Of a stretch of 58,090 nt of DNA, positions 16,882 through 25,159 are shown one piece after another. The stretch is from JAVWIF01 sp036639635 (lineage in GTDB: Bacteria; Bacillota_I; Bacilli_A; Erysipelotrichales; Erysipelotrichaceae), in NCBI GenBank assembly GCA_036639635.1, contig JAVWIF010000007.1, positions 1 through 58,090 on the forward strand, written 5' to 3'. The position numbers were made by a program, and so were the translations under genes. Under the pieces are notes generated by a model, which ran no database searches, was not told the DNA's origin, and saw only the letters and a list, made by a program, of their open reading frames with translations. Position 1 is the stretch's first letter. Each line of letters opens with the position of its first letter.

Positions 16882-17310
16882 TCAATTTTCGCAAAAAGAT
16901 TTGATTAGTGTTAGGTATTTTTCACATCGTTCTAGTTGTCTTCTCATACAACGTATATCTATGTCTAATACAACTTTTTTATCATTGCGAAATATAATCA
17001 TTGTTTTTGTCTTCATCTTTTTTATTTCCGTAATTCCTTGATAATTTATCCAAATACAATCATCATGTTCCATTGATTTAGTTGGGAACAATATATCTCT
17101 GGTCTGTTCTGAAATAAGTATGGGAACTTTTTGTTTAATCATCATTTGTTGTGCACAAGCAACACGTCTTCCATCAAATGTACTTCCATGATATAAACAC
17201 CATTGATTCATAAATTCAACGCTCGTTTGGTTCATCATTCTAAGCGGTGCGTTTTCTTTCATAATTTCAATTATATTGGTATTCCCTACTTGTCTAATCA
17301 TGTAAATCAT
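16882..17310 (-). CDS. ComK-like competence transcription factor
   Basis: 142 residues. The central part matches the ComK core in order: CLYHGSTFDGRR (compare CRFFGSSYAGRK in Bacillus subtilis), VPILISEQTRDILFPTKS (compare PPIMVDPSNQIFLFPTLS) and DDCIWINYQGI (compare PQCGWISHVHV). The C-terminus is about 50 residues shorter than in Bacillus. ComK activates the late competence genes there. Here it precedes rmuC, and a pilus-like operon lies 10 kb away. The ribosome site AAGGA falls inside a short palindrome that could mask it. The family match is from memory but is strong over 80 residues. Confidence 0.8.
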   Translation of the reverse strand: MIYMIRQVGNTNIIEIMKENAPLRMMNQTSVEFMNQWCLYHGSTFDGRRVACAQQMMIKQKVPILISEQTRDILFPTKSMEHDDCIWINYQGITEIKKMKTKTMIIFRNDKKVVLDIDIRCMRRQLERCEKYLTLIKSFCEN

Positions 17311-17318
17311 TTTACCAC

Positions 17319-17334
17319 ATCCTTTGTACAGGAT
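17319..17334 (-). promoter_or_regulatory. Palindrome covering the comK-like ribosome binding site
   Basis: In the RNA, AUCCU and AGGAU can pair around GUACAA. The second arm contains the AAGGA ribosome site nine bases before the start codon. It is a short hairpin that could damp translation, or a protein-binding palindrome. Confidence 0.4.
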
Positions 17335-17401
17335 ATATCATTGATTTTAAATAGTTAGCATTACGTTTCACAAATACAATAGATAGTTACAAAAACTACA
17401 C

Positions 17402-17430
17402 AAAAAAGACATCATACATTGCATGATGTC
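17402..17430 (-). terminator. Terminator after the RidA gene
   Basis: Arms GACATCAT and ATGATGTC surround a 7-base loop and are followed on the minus strand by TTTTTTG. Confidence 0.82.
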
Positions 17431-17438
17431 CGTCCTCT

Positions 17439-17909
17439 TTATTCGCAGCAACCGCCTTCACAATCTCCACCGCAACCTGAACATCCTTGGTCTTGCGCAG
17501 CCAATTGTTGTTCATATACTAGTGTATCGATTACAATACATTCGATTTCTACTTTTACATCTTTTGGTAAACGTGCCACTTGTACACAGCTTCTTGCAGG
17601 ATAAGGTTCTTCTAAATAAGAGCCATATACTTCATTTAATTGATCAAATTCTGCTAAATCACTCATAAAGATTGTTGTTTTAACAATATGTTTAAATCCT
17701 AATCCCATTTCGCTTAATACAACTTCAATGTTCTTCATAACTTGATGTGTTTGTTCTTCAATACTATTGCCTTCAACAGCTCCTGTTTCTGGGTTTAAAG
17801 GGATTTGTCCTGATAAATATACAAAGTCTCCTAATTTAACAGCTGGTGAATAAGGTCCTAAGGCTTTTGGTGCTTTTTCTGGTTTAATTGCTTTAATAAA
17901 TACGTTCAT
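17439..17909 (-). CDS. RidA/YjgF family imine deaminase with Cys-rich tail
   Basis: 156 residues; AGGAGG precedes the ATG. Residues 1-128 are a standard Rid domain: PKALGPYSPAVKLGDFVYLS, SGQIPLNPETG and PARSCVQVARLP, the last holding the conserved Arg and the Cys/Ser near the active site. RidA removes reactive 2-aminoacrylate-type imines. After residue 135 there is an unusual extension ending DQGCSGCGGDCEGGCCE, with five cysteines in 16 residues and high Gly, resembling a metal-binding or redox tail. It lies 12 bases after a CNNM-type gene on the same strand. Confidence 0.92.
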   Translation of the reverse strand: MNVFIKAIKPEKAPKALGPYSPAVKLGDFVYLSGQIPLNPETGAVEGNSIEEQTHQVMKNIEVVLSEMGLGFKHIVKTTIFMSDLAEFDQLNEVYGSYLEEPYPARSCVQVARLPKDVKVEIECIVIDTLVYEQQLAAQDQGCSGCGGDCEGGCCE

Positions 17910-17920
17910 GTAATTTCCTC

Positions 17921-19195
17921 CTAATTTAAGTCATCATCTGTCTGTGACAGTATTTGTAATTCTATTTTTGTTGCCATTCCATCTTTGGTGTCTAATACTT
18001 TTATTTCAAAGTTCTCAAATTCTAATTCTCTTCCTTTGCGAACTTTACGATGGTCACTTAATTCATAAACCCATGCCGCAAAACTGCGAGCATTTGTTTT
18101 TGGTGGTTCTTGATCATCCACATAGGTATCAAAGAAATCATTCAAGGATACTTTTCCTTCTATCATAAAGGTATGATGCCCTATTTCAACAACATGATTC
18201 GGTAACTTATCATATTCATCATAGATTTCACCAACTAGTTCTTCTAAAACATCTTCTAAGGTAACAATACCAACAAATACGAGCGAAGTTTGACTTTCAG
18301 TAACAATTGCCATATGTTCACGTGATTTTTGAATATCTTCTAATACGGTTGGTAATTTTTTTCGTTGTGATAAAAAAGTAGGCGTTTGCATCATGTCCGC
18401 AATAACCACTTCACGATTTTCTAGCAAGGCATCAAAGATATCACGAACACGTAAGATTCCGACAACTTTCATTGTTTCATAAGAAATAACAGGTAATCGA
18501 GATAGTTTATGTTCTTTTAAGACTTTTTTTAATTGTTCAAAGCTTGTATTATCATAAACAAATACTACATTATCCTTAGGAACCATAATATCACGAATAT
18601 TCTTATCATCAAATTCAATAACACTCTCAATAAGTTCACGTTCTTCTTGTTCCAAGACACCTTCTTGTTCAATGGTAGATACAATTTCTAACAATTCGTC
18701 TTCTGTTGCTGTAACATTTTCAATTTCCAATTTCTTTTCCCAATGTTCTTCAATCGCTTCTACAACAAACGTAATTGGACGAAATATGGTAACTAAGACA
18801 GATAACGGTTTCGCCATAAAAAGCGCTACTGATTCTGCTTTCGCTTTCGCAATAATTTTAGGAGTAATTTCTCCAAAAGTTAAAATAAGTACCGTCATTA
18901 AAGCCGTTGCTAAAACAACACCAGCACTTCCAAACAACTTTGTAAATAAATCTGTCGCTATTGAAGTTGCTAAAATGTTGACAACATTGTTACCAATTAA
19001 AATGGTTGTAATTGCTGCCGTAAAGTTTTTTGATATGTTATAGGCTCTTTTAGCCTTTTTATTACCTGATTTTGCCATCTGCTTTAAGCGAATCATATTC
19101 ACACTTGAATATGCTGTTTCAGTTGATGAAAAAAGTGCTGATAACGTAACTAAACATGTCAAAATAATAATGAGGACTATATGCGATCCTTCCAA
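17921..19195 (-). CDS. CNNM/CorC-type hemolysin-family membrane protein
   Basis: 424 residues starting with TTG, supported by AGGGAG nine bases upstream; no ATG occurs in frame for about 30 codons. Order: DUF21 with three to four helices (residues 5-140, including FSSTETAYSSVNMIRLKQMA), a CBS pair (residues 200-325; IMVPKDNVVFVYD, GILRVRDIFDALL, GIVTLEDVLEELVGEIYDEY) and a C-terminal CorC_HlyC domain (340-415). Family members are linked to Mg2+ or Co2+ efflux and resistance. It is followed by ridA in the same transcript. Confidence 0.92.
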   Translation of the reverse strand: MEGSHIVLIIILTCLVTLSALFSSTETAYSSVNMIRLKQMAKSGNKKAKRAYNISKNFTAAITTILIGNNVVNILATSIATDLFTKLFGSAGVVLATALMTVLILTFGEITPKIIAKAKAESVALFMAKPLSVLVTIFRPITFVVEAIEEHWEKKLEIENVTATEDELLEIVSTIEQEGVLEQEERELIESVIEFDDKNIRDIMVPKDNVVFVYDNTSFEQLKKVLKEHKLSRLPVISYETMKVVGILRVRDIFDALLENREVVIADMMQTPTFLSQRKKLPTVLEDIQKSREHMAIVTESQTSLVFVGIVTLEDVLEELVGEIYDEYDKLPNHVVEIGHHTFMIEGKVSLNDFFDTYVDDQEPPKTNARSFAAWVYELSDHRKVRKGRELEFENFEIKVLDTKDGMATKIELQILSQTDDDLN

Positions 19196-19266
19196 GAATT
19201 ACCACTCCCTATTTCTTTCATAAGTTGATTGCTTTGTAATAAACAAAACGCTCTTTCTTTTTTACT

Positions 19267-19294
19267 ATTATAAACGAAATTTGGAAAAATTCAA
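19267..19294 (-). promoter_or_regulatory. Promoter of the CNNM-ridA operon
   Basis: Minus strand -35 TTGAAT, 16-base spacer, -10 TATAAT, about 75 bases before the TTG start codon. Confidence 0.65.
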
Positions 19295-19526
19295 TCAATT
19301 ACGTCAACTTCCCATTGAAAATCGATAATTTACGCTCTAAAACATTAATTTTAAAGCTATGCTAGATATTATTGCTAGCTAATAACACCTTGCTTCTATA
19401 GTTTACCTAACTATCGTTTTTTCTTCAATTCATATGCTTGCTTTTTCGTATTTCCATTATTATACAACTTCTCTAATAGGTATAAATACATTTCAATCGC
19501 TCACAATAATAGCAGGAGGTAGTACA
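19295..19526. other. Intergenic stretch before the DUF3892 gene
   Basis: With the promoter at 19267-19294 this makes up a 330-base gap. It holds an imperfect palindrome centred on GCTAGC (19369-19387) and a small inverted repeat ATAGTT/AACTAT followed by TTTTTT (19398-19422), which may be a weak terminator or leader hairpin. No gene is apparent. Confidence 0.4.
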
Positions 19527-19775
19527 ATGAAAAAAGAAAAAGCAAGTAATAAAAAAGTGAAGTTTGTAGCAGCTCGACGTAATTGTGATGGTTCTTTGCA
19601 ACAATTTAAAGATAGCAGTGGAAAAACCTACAATTATGAACAAGCCCTTGAAGCTGTGGAAAAAGGCATGATTGAAAATGCTACACCTTTCACTGGTCGT
19701 GATGGTGCACGCCATATCCGAGGAATGAATGATGGTAGTAAAAAAACAAATTTAAAGAATTTAAAAAACTTTTAA
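19527..19775 (+). CDS. Small DUF3892-like protein
   Basis: 82 residues from the ATG at 19527, which follows AGGAGG; 31 in-frame upstream codons have no ribosome site. The body (VKFVAARRNCDGSLQQFKDS, then YEQALEAVEKGMIENATPF and GRDGARHIRG) fits the DUF3892 family of small basic proteins with a predicted beta-rich fold and no known function. The C-terminus is Lys/Asn rich. It is transcribed alone and ends in a terminator. Confidence 0.75.
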   Translation: MKKEKASNKKVKFVAARRNCDGSLQQFKDSSGKTYNYEQALEAVEKGMIENATPFTGRDGARHIRGMNDGSKKTNLKNLKNF

Positions 19776-19823
19776 AAAAGAATATGCGCCATAGAGAATT
19801 TATCTGTGTCGTATATTCTTTTT
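19775..19823 (+). terminator. Terminator between convergent genes
   Basis: AAAAGAATATGCG pairs with CGTATATTCTTTT with one G-T wobble, and T-runs lie on both sides. It serves the DUF3892 gene and the membrane-protein gene at 19828. Confidence 0.65.
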
Positions 19824-19827
19824 CTAA

Positions 19828-20406
19828 CTATTTGAGTTCTGTAATTTCTTCTACTTGATAGCTTAATGCTTCGATATATGCTTTTCCTAATCGAATGATA
19901 TAGAGAATAAACACAACTACAAAGAAAGCATTCACGATTCCTATAATGCTTCCAATCCCTTTTAAATACCAAACAGCATGTCCTAATGAACTAGCATTTA
20001 CTCCTAAATAGATAAATACACCACATCCTATAATTTCACCTAATAGTAATACTAGACAGAGGGTTGTTATCTTTTTCTTTTCAAGAACGGAAAAAGCCAT
20101 AACAAACAAAATAAAACATAGCACTTCATACCATACAATGCTTTCTGCTAACAAGGAAAGTACACTTACCAAGTTTACTTGAGGTAGTGATAACCCCGCT
20201 AGCACTACACGAGCTATAAAAGTCCAAGTAATACTAGGTTCGTTTAGTAACGCAAACAATCCATCATAACTTTGAATGGATATCAATTTATAGGCTAACC
20301 AAAGGTAAGGTAGTACAATTATAAGAGCAAGACACAGTGTTAATAATAATACAAAATAATAACGTTTCTCTTTCGTATCCACAAATTGATCGAGATATGT
20401 CATCAT
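19828..20406 (-). CDS. Polytopic membrane protein of unknown function
   Basis: 192 residues with about five hydrophobic helices (near 17-38, 62-82, 88-105, 113-133 and 150-172) and a short acidic tail (EALSYQVEEITELK). I do not recognise a family. Its ATG overlaps the TGA of trmL (ATGATG), so it is translationally coupled as the last gene of the radical SAM-rdgB-trmL operon. Confidence 0.7.
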   Translation of the reverse strand: MMTYLDQFVDTKEKRYYFVLLLTLCLALIIVLPYLWLAYKLISIQSYDGLFALLNEPSITWTFIARVVLAGLSLPQVNLVSVLSLLAESIVWYEVLCFILFVMAFSVLEKKKITTLCLVLLLGEIIGCGVFIYLGVNASSLGHAVWYLKGIGSIIGIVNAFFVVVFILYIIRLGKAYIEALSYQVEEITELK

Positions 20407-20912
20407 TGTTCTAACCAGTCTTCTCCCTTAAACACCTCTACACAAGATAAATTTGGATACTCTAATTGACGCAATGCTTCATATAGAATGATAGCAGCAC
20501 AATTACTTAAATTTAAACTACGCGCATTCGCAACCATGGGAAGACGCATACAATGATCTAGATGATGAGAAAGTATCTCTTTGGGAATTCCAGTGCTTTC
20601 TTTTCCACAAACAAAATAAATATCCCCTACAACTGCCTTGAAATCAAAATGTGAAGGAGCTACTTTTCCATATCGTGTCATGTAATACAGATTTTCACTT
20701 GGATTTTTTTGCGTAAAGTCTTCCCAATTTTCATATATTTGATAATCTAATTCTTTTACATAGTCCATACCCGCTCTTTTAAGATGTTGTTCATCTAGAG
20801 AGAATCCTAAAGGTTTTATAAGATGTAGTTTTGTATTCGTAGCCATACATGTACGCATCATATTTCCAGTATTTTGAGGAATTTCAGGTTCAAATAATAC
20901 TAAGTGTAACAT
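20403..20912 (-). CDS. trmL: tRNA (cytidine(34)-2'-O)-methyltransferase, SpoU family
   Basis: 169 residues, the usual length of TrmL. The three SPOUT motifs are present: EPEIPQNTGNMMRTC at the N-terminus, FVCGKESTGIPKEIL near residue 80, and MRLPMVANARSLNLSNCAAI near 125 for SAM binding in the trefoil knot. It methylates the ribose of the wobble base of tRNA-Leu isoacceptors. It begins one base after rdgB and overlaps the following membrane-protein gene. Confidence 0.93.
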   Translation of the reverse strand: MLHLVLFEPEIPQNTGNMMRTCMATNTKLHLIKPLGFSLDEQHLKRAGMDYVKELDYQIYENWEDFTQKNPSENLYYMTRYGKVAPSHFDFKAVVGDIYFVCGKESTGIPKEILSHHLDHCMRLPMVANARSLNLSNCAAIILYEALRQLEYPNLSCVEVFKGEDWLEQ

Positions 20913-20913
20913 G

Positions 20914-21501
20914 TTATTTCCCTTCTTTCATATATTTAATTAATTTTTCAATGGCTCTTCCACGATGCGAAACAGCATTTTTTTGTTCTTCACTAACATT
21001 TGCCAATGTCGTTTTATATGGTGGATAATAGAAAAGTGGATCATAGCCAAAACCTTTACAGCCTTCAACGTGGTCTGCTACAATTCCTTCAATTACCCCG
21101 CGAAAGGTAACACTAGTTCCATCTATTTTAACATAAGCAATCGCACAAACAAATTGACATCCTTTATCTTCCGCATTTCTACAAGTATCCATAATAAATT
21201 GATTTTTTTCTGCATACGTTGTATCTCTTCCCATAAATCTTGCGGAATAGATGCCAGGCTCTCCGTTCATTGCATTCACGCATAAACCACTATCATCTGC
21301 AATTACTTCAATACCTAATAATTGATGAATTGCTTTTGCTTTTAATAATGCATTTTCTTCAAAAGTTGTACCATCTTCTACAATATCAATTTCCTCTTCT
21401 AAGTCCAACAAACTCTTTACATGATATCCTAAAGGTTCTAACATTGTTTGAAACTCTTCTACTTTATGTGCATTACTAGTAGCTAGCATAATTTCTTTCA
21501 T
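20914..21501 (-). CDS. rdgB: XTP/dITP diphosphatase (RdgB/HAM1)
   Basis: 195 residues. The N-terminal MLATSNAHKVEEFQTML (T-x-N-x-x-K motif), DDSGLCVNAMNGEPGIYSAR with catalytic Asp residues, and CKGFGYDPLFYYPP are all diagnostic. It hydrolyses deaminated purine triphosphates so that they do not enter nucleic acids. Its ATG overlaps the TGA of the radical SAM gene (ATGA), so expression is coupled. Length and motifs are normal. Confidence 0.95.
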   Translation of the reverse strand: MKEIMLATSNAHKVEEFQTMLEPLGYHVKSLLDLEEEIDIVEDGTTFEENALLKAKAIHQLLGIEVIADDSGLCVNAMNGEPGIYSARFMGRDTTYAEKNQFIMDTCRNAEDKGCQFVCAIAYVKIDGTSVTFRGVIEGIVADHVEGCKGFGYDPLFYYPPYKTTLANVSEEQKNAVSHRGRAIEKLIKYMKEGK

Positions 21502-23171
21502 CGTTTTATAATCTCCTCTATCTTACTTATTTCTTGGTTAATAAAATACTGTTTGGGATATGTTTGTGTTGTATTATATAGTACCAATTGATAACCAAGG
21601 TGTTCTTGGTATGCAATATCAACGACACCATAACGAAACAATCGGTCTTGATTATCAATTCCTTTTTCTAGGGCAAAGTTAAGTATTTCCTTTTTTTTCA
21701 GTAAGCTTACACTACCATCACAAAAGCGATGTGGTTTTTGTTTAAAACGCGGATAATAATAGAATAGTAATAAGCCATCGACAACGTTTTTATCTTGCTT
21801 TTTTAGTAAGGGATAAAAACATTGAAATAAAGCGAATGGTTGATATGGTCTTGGTAGTTTCGCAAATTCTTGACCCAAATCTTTAAACAATACGAAAGGA
21901 CTTGTATACCATTTTTTTTCTAGCATCACGCGTATAATTCCTTGTGCTACTCCACTATTCCAAAATTTTTCAACGGCGTCAGCACAGCAATGAATACTTA
22001 AAAGTTCATCTTTGCTTAACCAAGCTGTTGAATGTACATCATAAGGGGGATGAACATCAAAAGTAAAAGCAAACTCATCTCTTTGACTTCTTAGCTTTGT
22101 TCCCTTTAATAACTTTAAAATACCGAGTTGTACCTCACTTGCGCCAAGCGCAAACAACTCATCAAAAGAGTGCTGAAAACTTTCCATACCTTCATAAGGT
22201 AATCCAGCAATTAAGTCAACATGCATGATACACTTTGCCTTTTTAAAACGAGCAATAACTTCTTTTAACCGTGTATTATTTTGATAACGACCAACAGATG
22301 TTAAGGTTTTTGAATTAAAAGATTGTACCCCTATTTCAAAACGAAAGCGATTTGCATCTGCTTCTTCACAAAAAAACGTTAGCAAATCATCGCTTAATGT
22401 TTCTGCCACTATTTCAAATTGAAAGATTTGATTTTTACAATGTTCATTCATATATCTAGCTATTTTTAGCGCACGCTTTGGATCAGAGTTAAACGTTCGA
22501 TCTAATAGTTTTACTTGTTTCACATCAGATACAGCGATTTTTTCTAATAGTTTGATGACATATTCATCTGAAAACATTCGAATATTTCGATCTGCTGAAC
22601 TTAAACAATACGTACATCCATAAGGACAACCTCGACTCGTCTCTAAGTAAAAGTACCGCTTCCCCATATCCACTTTATCAAATTCCATAAAGTAAGGATC
22701 ATCAAAGCGTTCTAGATAGCGAATATCTACTTTCCGATAGGTCTTATTAGGAAATGCTTTGGTATACATCCCAATAATTTCTTTAGGATTACCTTCAAGC
22801 ATTTCTATATATTCCCAAATACTTTCTTCGCCTTCTCCAATACTGATGGCATCAACACCTTGATCTAGTAAATCATAGGATTCATAACTTACTTCAGGAC
22901 CTCCTACAATTATATGTTGGGATGGATCGCGTCTCTTAAGTTCTTTTATAATATTTAATATAAATTCAATATTCCATATATAACAACTAAAACAAACAAC
23001 CTCTACATGCATTTGAATAATATCGTTTACAATTTTATCTAATGTATCTTTTATCGTATATTCCTTTAGCAAGATATCTTCTTTGTGTGGACAAGTTGTA
23101 TATATCCAACGTAGTGCTAAATTCTTATGTATATACTTTGCATTGCAAGTTGTTAATAGTACTTTTTTCAC
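21498..23171 (-). CDS. B12-binding-domain radical SAM protein (DUF4080-type)
   Basis: 557 residues with a GTG start after GGTGA. The N-terminal 130 residues form a cobalamin-binding-like Rossmann domain (VVCFSCYIWNIEFILNII, then IVGGPEVSYE). Radical SAM motif RGCPYGCTYC lies near residue 185 (C-x3-C-x2-C), followed by a TIM-barrel half. The C-terminal 150 residues match the DUF4080 type. Such proteins are probable methylases or tRNA/lipid-modifying enzymes of unknown substrate. It heads a four-gene operon with rdgB, trmL and a membrane protein. Confidence 0.85.
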   Translation of the reverse strand: MKKVLLTTCNAKYIHKNLALRWIYTTCPHKEDILLKEYTIKDTLDKIVNDIIQMHVEVVCFSCYIWNIEFILNIIKELKRRDPSQHIIVGGPEVSYESYDLLDQGVDAISIGEGEESIWEYIEMLEGNPKEIIGMYTKAFPNKTYRKVDIRYLERFDDPYFMEFDKVDMGKRYFYLETSRGCPYGCTYCLSSADRNIRMFSDEYVIKLLEKIAVSDVKQVKLLDRTFNSDPKRALKIARYMNEHCKNQIFQFEIVAETLSDDLLTFFCEEADANRFRFEIGVQSFNSKTLTSVGRYQNNTRLKEVIARFKKAKCIMHVDLIAGLPYEGMESFQHSFDELFALGASEVQLGILKLLKGTKLRSQRDEFAFTFDVHPPYDVHSTAWLSKDELLSIHCCADAVEKFWNSGVAQGIIRVMLEKKWYTSPFVLFKDLGQEFAKLPRPYQPFALFQCFYPLLKKQDKNVVDGLLLFYYYPRFKQKPHRFCDGSVSLLKKKEILNFALEKGIDNQDRLFRYGVVDIAYQEHLGYQLVLYNTTQTYPKQYFINQEISKIEEIIKR

Positions 23172-23240
23172 ATCTTCACCTTCTCGTTATTTATTTTAAC
23201 AAATTTCAGATAATTATGCTATTATTAATAAGGTGATGTT

Positions 23241-24083
23241 ATGGAAAAACTTTATTTTTTAGATAAATTATTTTTAAATCCTCATAGCGAGTTGATCGAT
23301 ATGAAAAAAGGATTAACAAATCAGAATTATTTATTAACGCTTGATGAAGATGTTTTTGTTGTACGCATTCCTCACTATGATGCAAAAAACATTGTGAATC
23401 GTCATCATGAAACCCTTGCTTTAGAAGCAATCAAGGGACAAAATATTGATGTTGAAACCATTTACTATGATGAAGATAGTGGTTATAAAGTAACAACTTA
23501 TTTACCAAATGCAAAAACATATCTTGAATGTAACGACCCTTATAAGATAGAACGCGTGGGTGCACTCATGAAAAGATTCCATAACTTGCACGCTATCAGT
23601 GATGCTGATTTTAAGCCAATTGAGCGTTATTACGCTTATCGCTCACTTGTAAAAAAACCATTGTATGATTTACGTTCTTATGAAAGTATCTTAGAAGATG
23701 TAAAAGCTATAAAAAATAAAAAAACGCTTTGTCACAATGATTGGGTTGATGGGAATATCTTATTTGATGATGATAAGACTTATTTAATCGATTATGAATA
23801 TGCTGCAAATAATGACCCCTTGTTTGATGTTATGTCATTTCTTAGTGAAAACAAGATATATGATGAGGCGCAACGTGTTCGTTTCTATACTGCTTATTTT
23901 GGTAATATTACGCCTACTAATCGATATCAATTGCATATTTGGGAATGCTTTCAGGATTTATTATGGTGCACATGGGCTATGATGATGTGGGAAAGTAGAG
24001 ACGAGTCTGTTTATAAAGACATCGCAAAAGATAAATACCAAGCTTTACAAATGTGTTTTCAAACAAAAGACAATCTCGATTAA
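23241..24083 (+). CDS. Choline/aminoglycoside kinase-family phosphotransferase (LicA-like)
   Basis: 280 residues. Kinase-like APH fold: the N-lobe (GLTNQNYLLTLDEDVFVVRI) starts with the G-x-T-N-x-N-Y typical of choline kinases. The catalytic loop reads CHNDWVDGNILF (H-N-D-x-x-x-x-N) and the metal site YLIDYEYAANNDPLFDV. This version of the loop is typical of bacterial LicA-type choline kinases, which feed phosphocholine into surface polymers, more than of drug-resistance enzymes. It is a single gene with its own terminator; no licB, C or D is seen nearby. Confidence 0.85.
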   Translation: MEKLYFLDKLFLNPHSELIDMKKGLTNQNYLLTLDEDVFVVRIPHYDAKNIVNRHHETLALEAIKGQNIDVETIYYDEDSGYKVTTYLPNAKTYLECNDPYKIERVGALMKRFHNLHAISDADFKPIERYYAYRSLVKKPLYDLRSYESILEDVKAIKNKKTLCHNDWVDGNILFDDDKTYLIDYEYAANNDPLFDVMSFLSENKIYDEAQRVRFYTAYFGNITPTNRYQLHIWECFQDLLWCTWAMMMWESRDESVYKDIAKDKYQALQMCFQTKDNLD

Positions 24084-24099
24084 AAGATTGTCTTTTTTT
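24066..24099 (+). terminator. Bidirectional terminator between the LicA-like and LacI-family genes
   Basis: AAAGACAATCT and AGATTGTCTTT pair around an 8-base loop, followed by a long T-run. Confidence 0.85.
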
Positions 24100-24107
24100 A
24101 GGATATG

Positions 24108-25091
24108 CTAACGCACTGATTCACCTTCTTGAATTTTAAATATTTCAGGCATTGGTGGTACTTTTTTGCCTTCAATTAGCGCAAAAATCACTTGTGTAGC
24201 TGCAGATGCGTACGTATTATAATCATAGGCAAGAGAAGTAATCGTTGGTGACATGACCTTTACCATAGCATGCCCTCCAAAACTGATAATTGATGTATTC
24301 TGTGGTACGCAAATATGATATTCTTGTAAATACTTACTAACAGGAATTGCCATTTCATCACGTTCAAGGATTAATAAATCTATTTTTTCGCTAAATATTT
24401 TTTTTACTTTATCATAAATATCCAAATACGTTCCATCACATAAGGAAATCGCGAAATCTCCTGGTTGCTTTTTATCATGGTATACTTTTTTGATACCTGC
24501 CATATGTGCATTTGCCACATTTTCTTGAACTCCTAAATAACGAATCAATAAATGCCGTTGTGAAAGCAAATAAGTTCCAAGGCTCTCTCCTGCTTTTTCT
24601 TCATCAACACATATTGAATTTATATTGGCTTCACGATCATTTAAATACAGACAAGCAATAGATGCACTTCCAATTAGTTCTTGAATTGTCATTGGATTTG
24701 AACAACTCTCTACAATAATTGCCTGGTTGTTTTCTTTTATAATACTTTCTATATAGGCTTTTTCTAATACTGGGTTATTTTCTGTAACATATACAGCAAA
24801 CGTACAACCATATTCATAAAATGCACCTTGCAGTGCTTTGATTGTTTTACGAGTACGAGGTGTCGTCATATCATCAGTTAAAATAGCAAACTTATAATTT
24901 TTTGCTTCCTTTACTACTTTTTCTTGTGTACCTTTATTTTTCACTTCTTGAGTAAATCCTGTTTTTTCAATTGCTAGTTTAATCTTCTCTGCAATATCCT
25001 TACGTACATTTTCATTCTTTAAATAGCGTGAAACACTGGTTGTTGAAACACCTGCTTCTTTTGCTAATTTAGTGATTGTAATTTTTTCCAT
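24108..25091 (-). CDS. LacI-family transcriptional regulator
   Basis: 327 residues from the ATG at 25091, eight bases after AAGGGA. The helix-turn-helix (ITITKLAKEAGVSTTSVSRY) at residues 3-22 is typical, and a periplasmic-binding-like sugar-sensing domain spans 65-327. No sugar transport or catabolic operon adjoins it. The gene precedes nothing on its strand; the HAD phosphatase gene lies upstream with a gap of 68 bases. Its effector and targets cannot be inferred here. Confidence 0.9.
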   Translation of the reverse strand: MEKITITKLAKEAGVSTTSVSRYLKNENVRKDIAEKIKLAIEKTGFTQEVKNKGTQEKVVKEAKNYKFAILTDDMTTPRTRKTIKALQGAFYEYGCTFAVYVTENNPVLEKAYIESIIKENNQAIIVESCSNPMTIQELIGSASIACLYLNDREANINSICVDEEKAGESLGTYLLSQRHLLIRYLGVQENVANAHMAGIKKVYHDKKQPGDFAISLCDGTYLDIYDKVKKIFSEKIDLLILERDEMAIPVSKYLQEYHICVPQNTSIISFGGHAMVKVMSPTITSLAYDYNTYASAATQVIFALIEGKKVPPMPEIFKIQEGESVR

Positions 25092-25159
25092 GATTACCAT
25101 CCCTTCCATTCATATCTTCTATTTTACCTTATTTGTCACAAGAATTAAAGAAATTTTAA

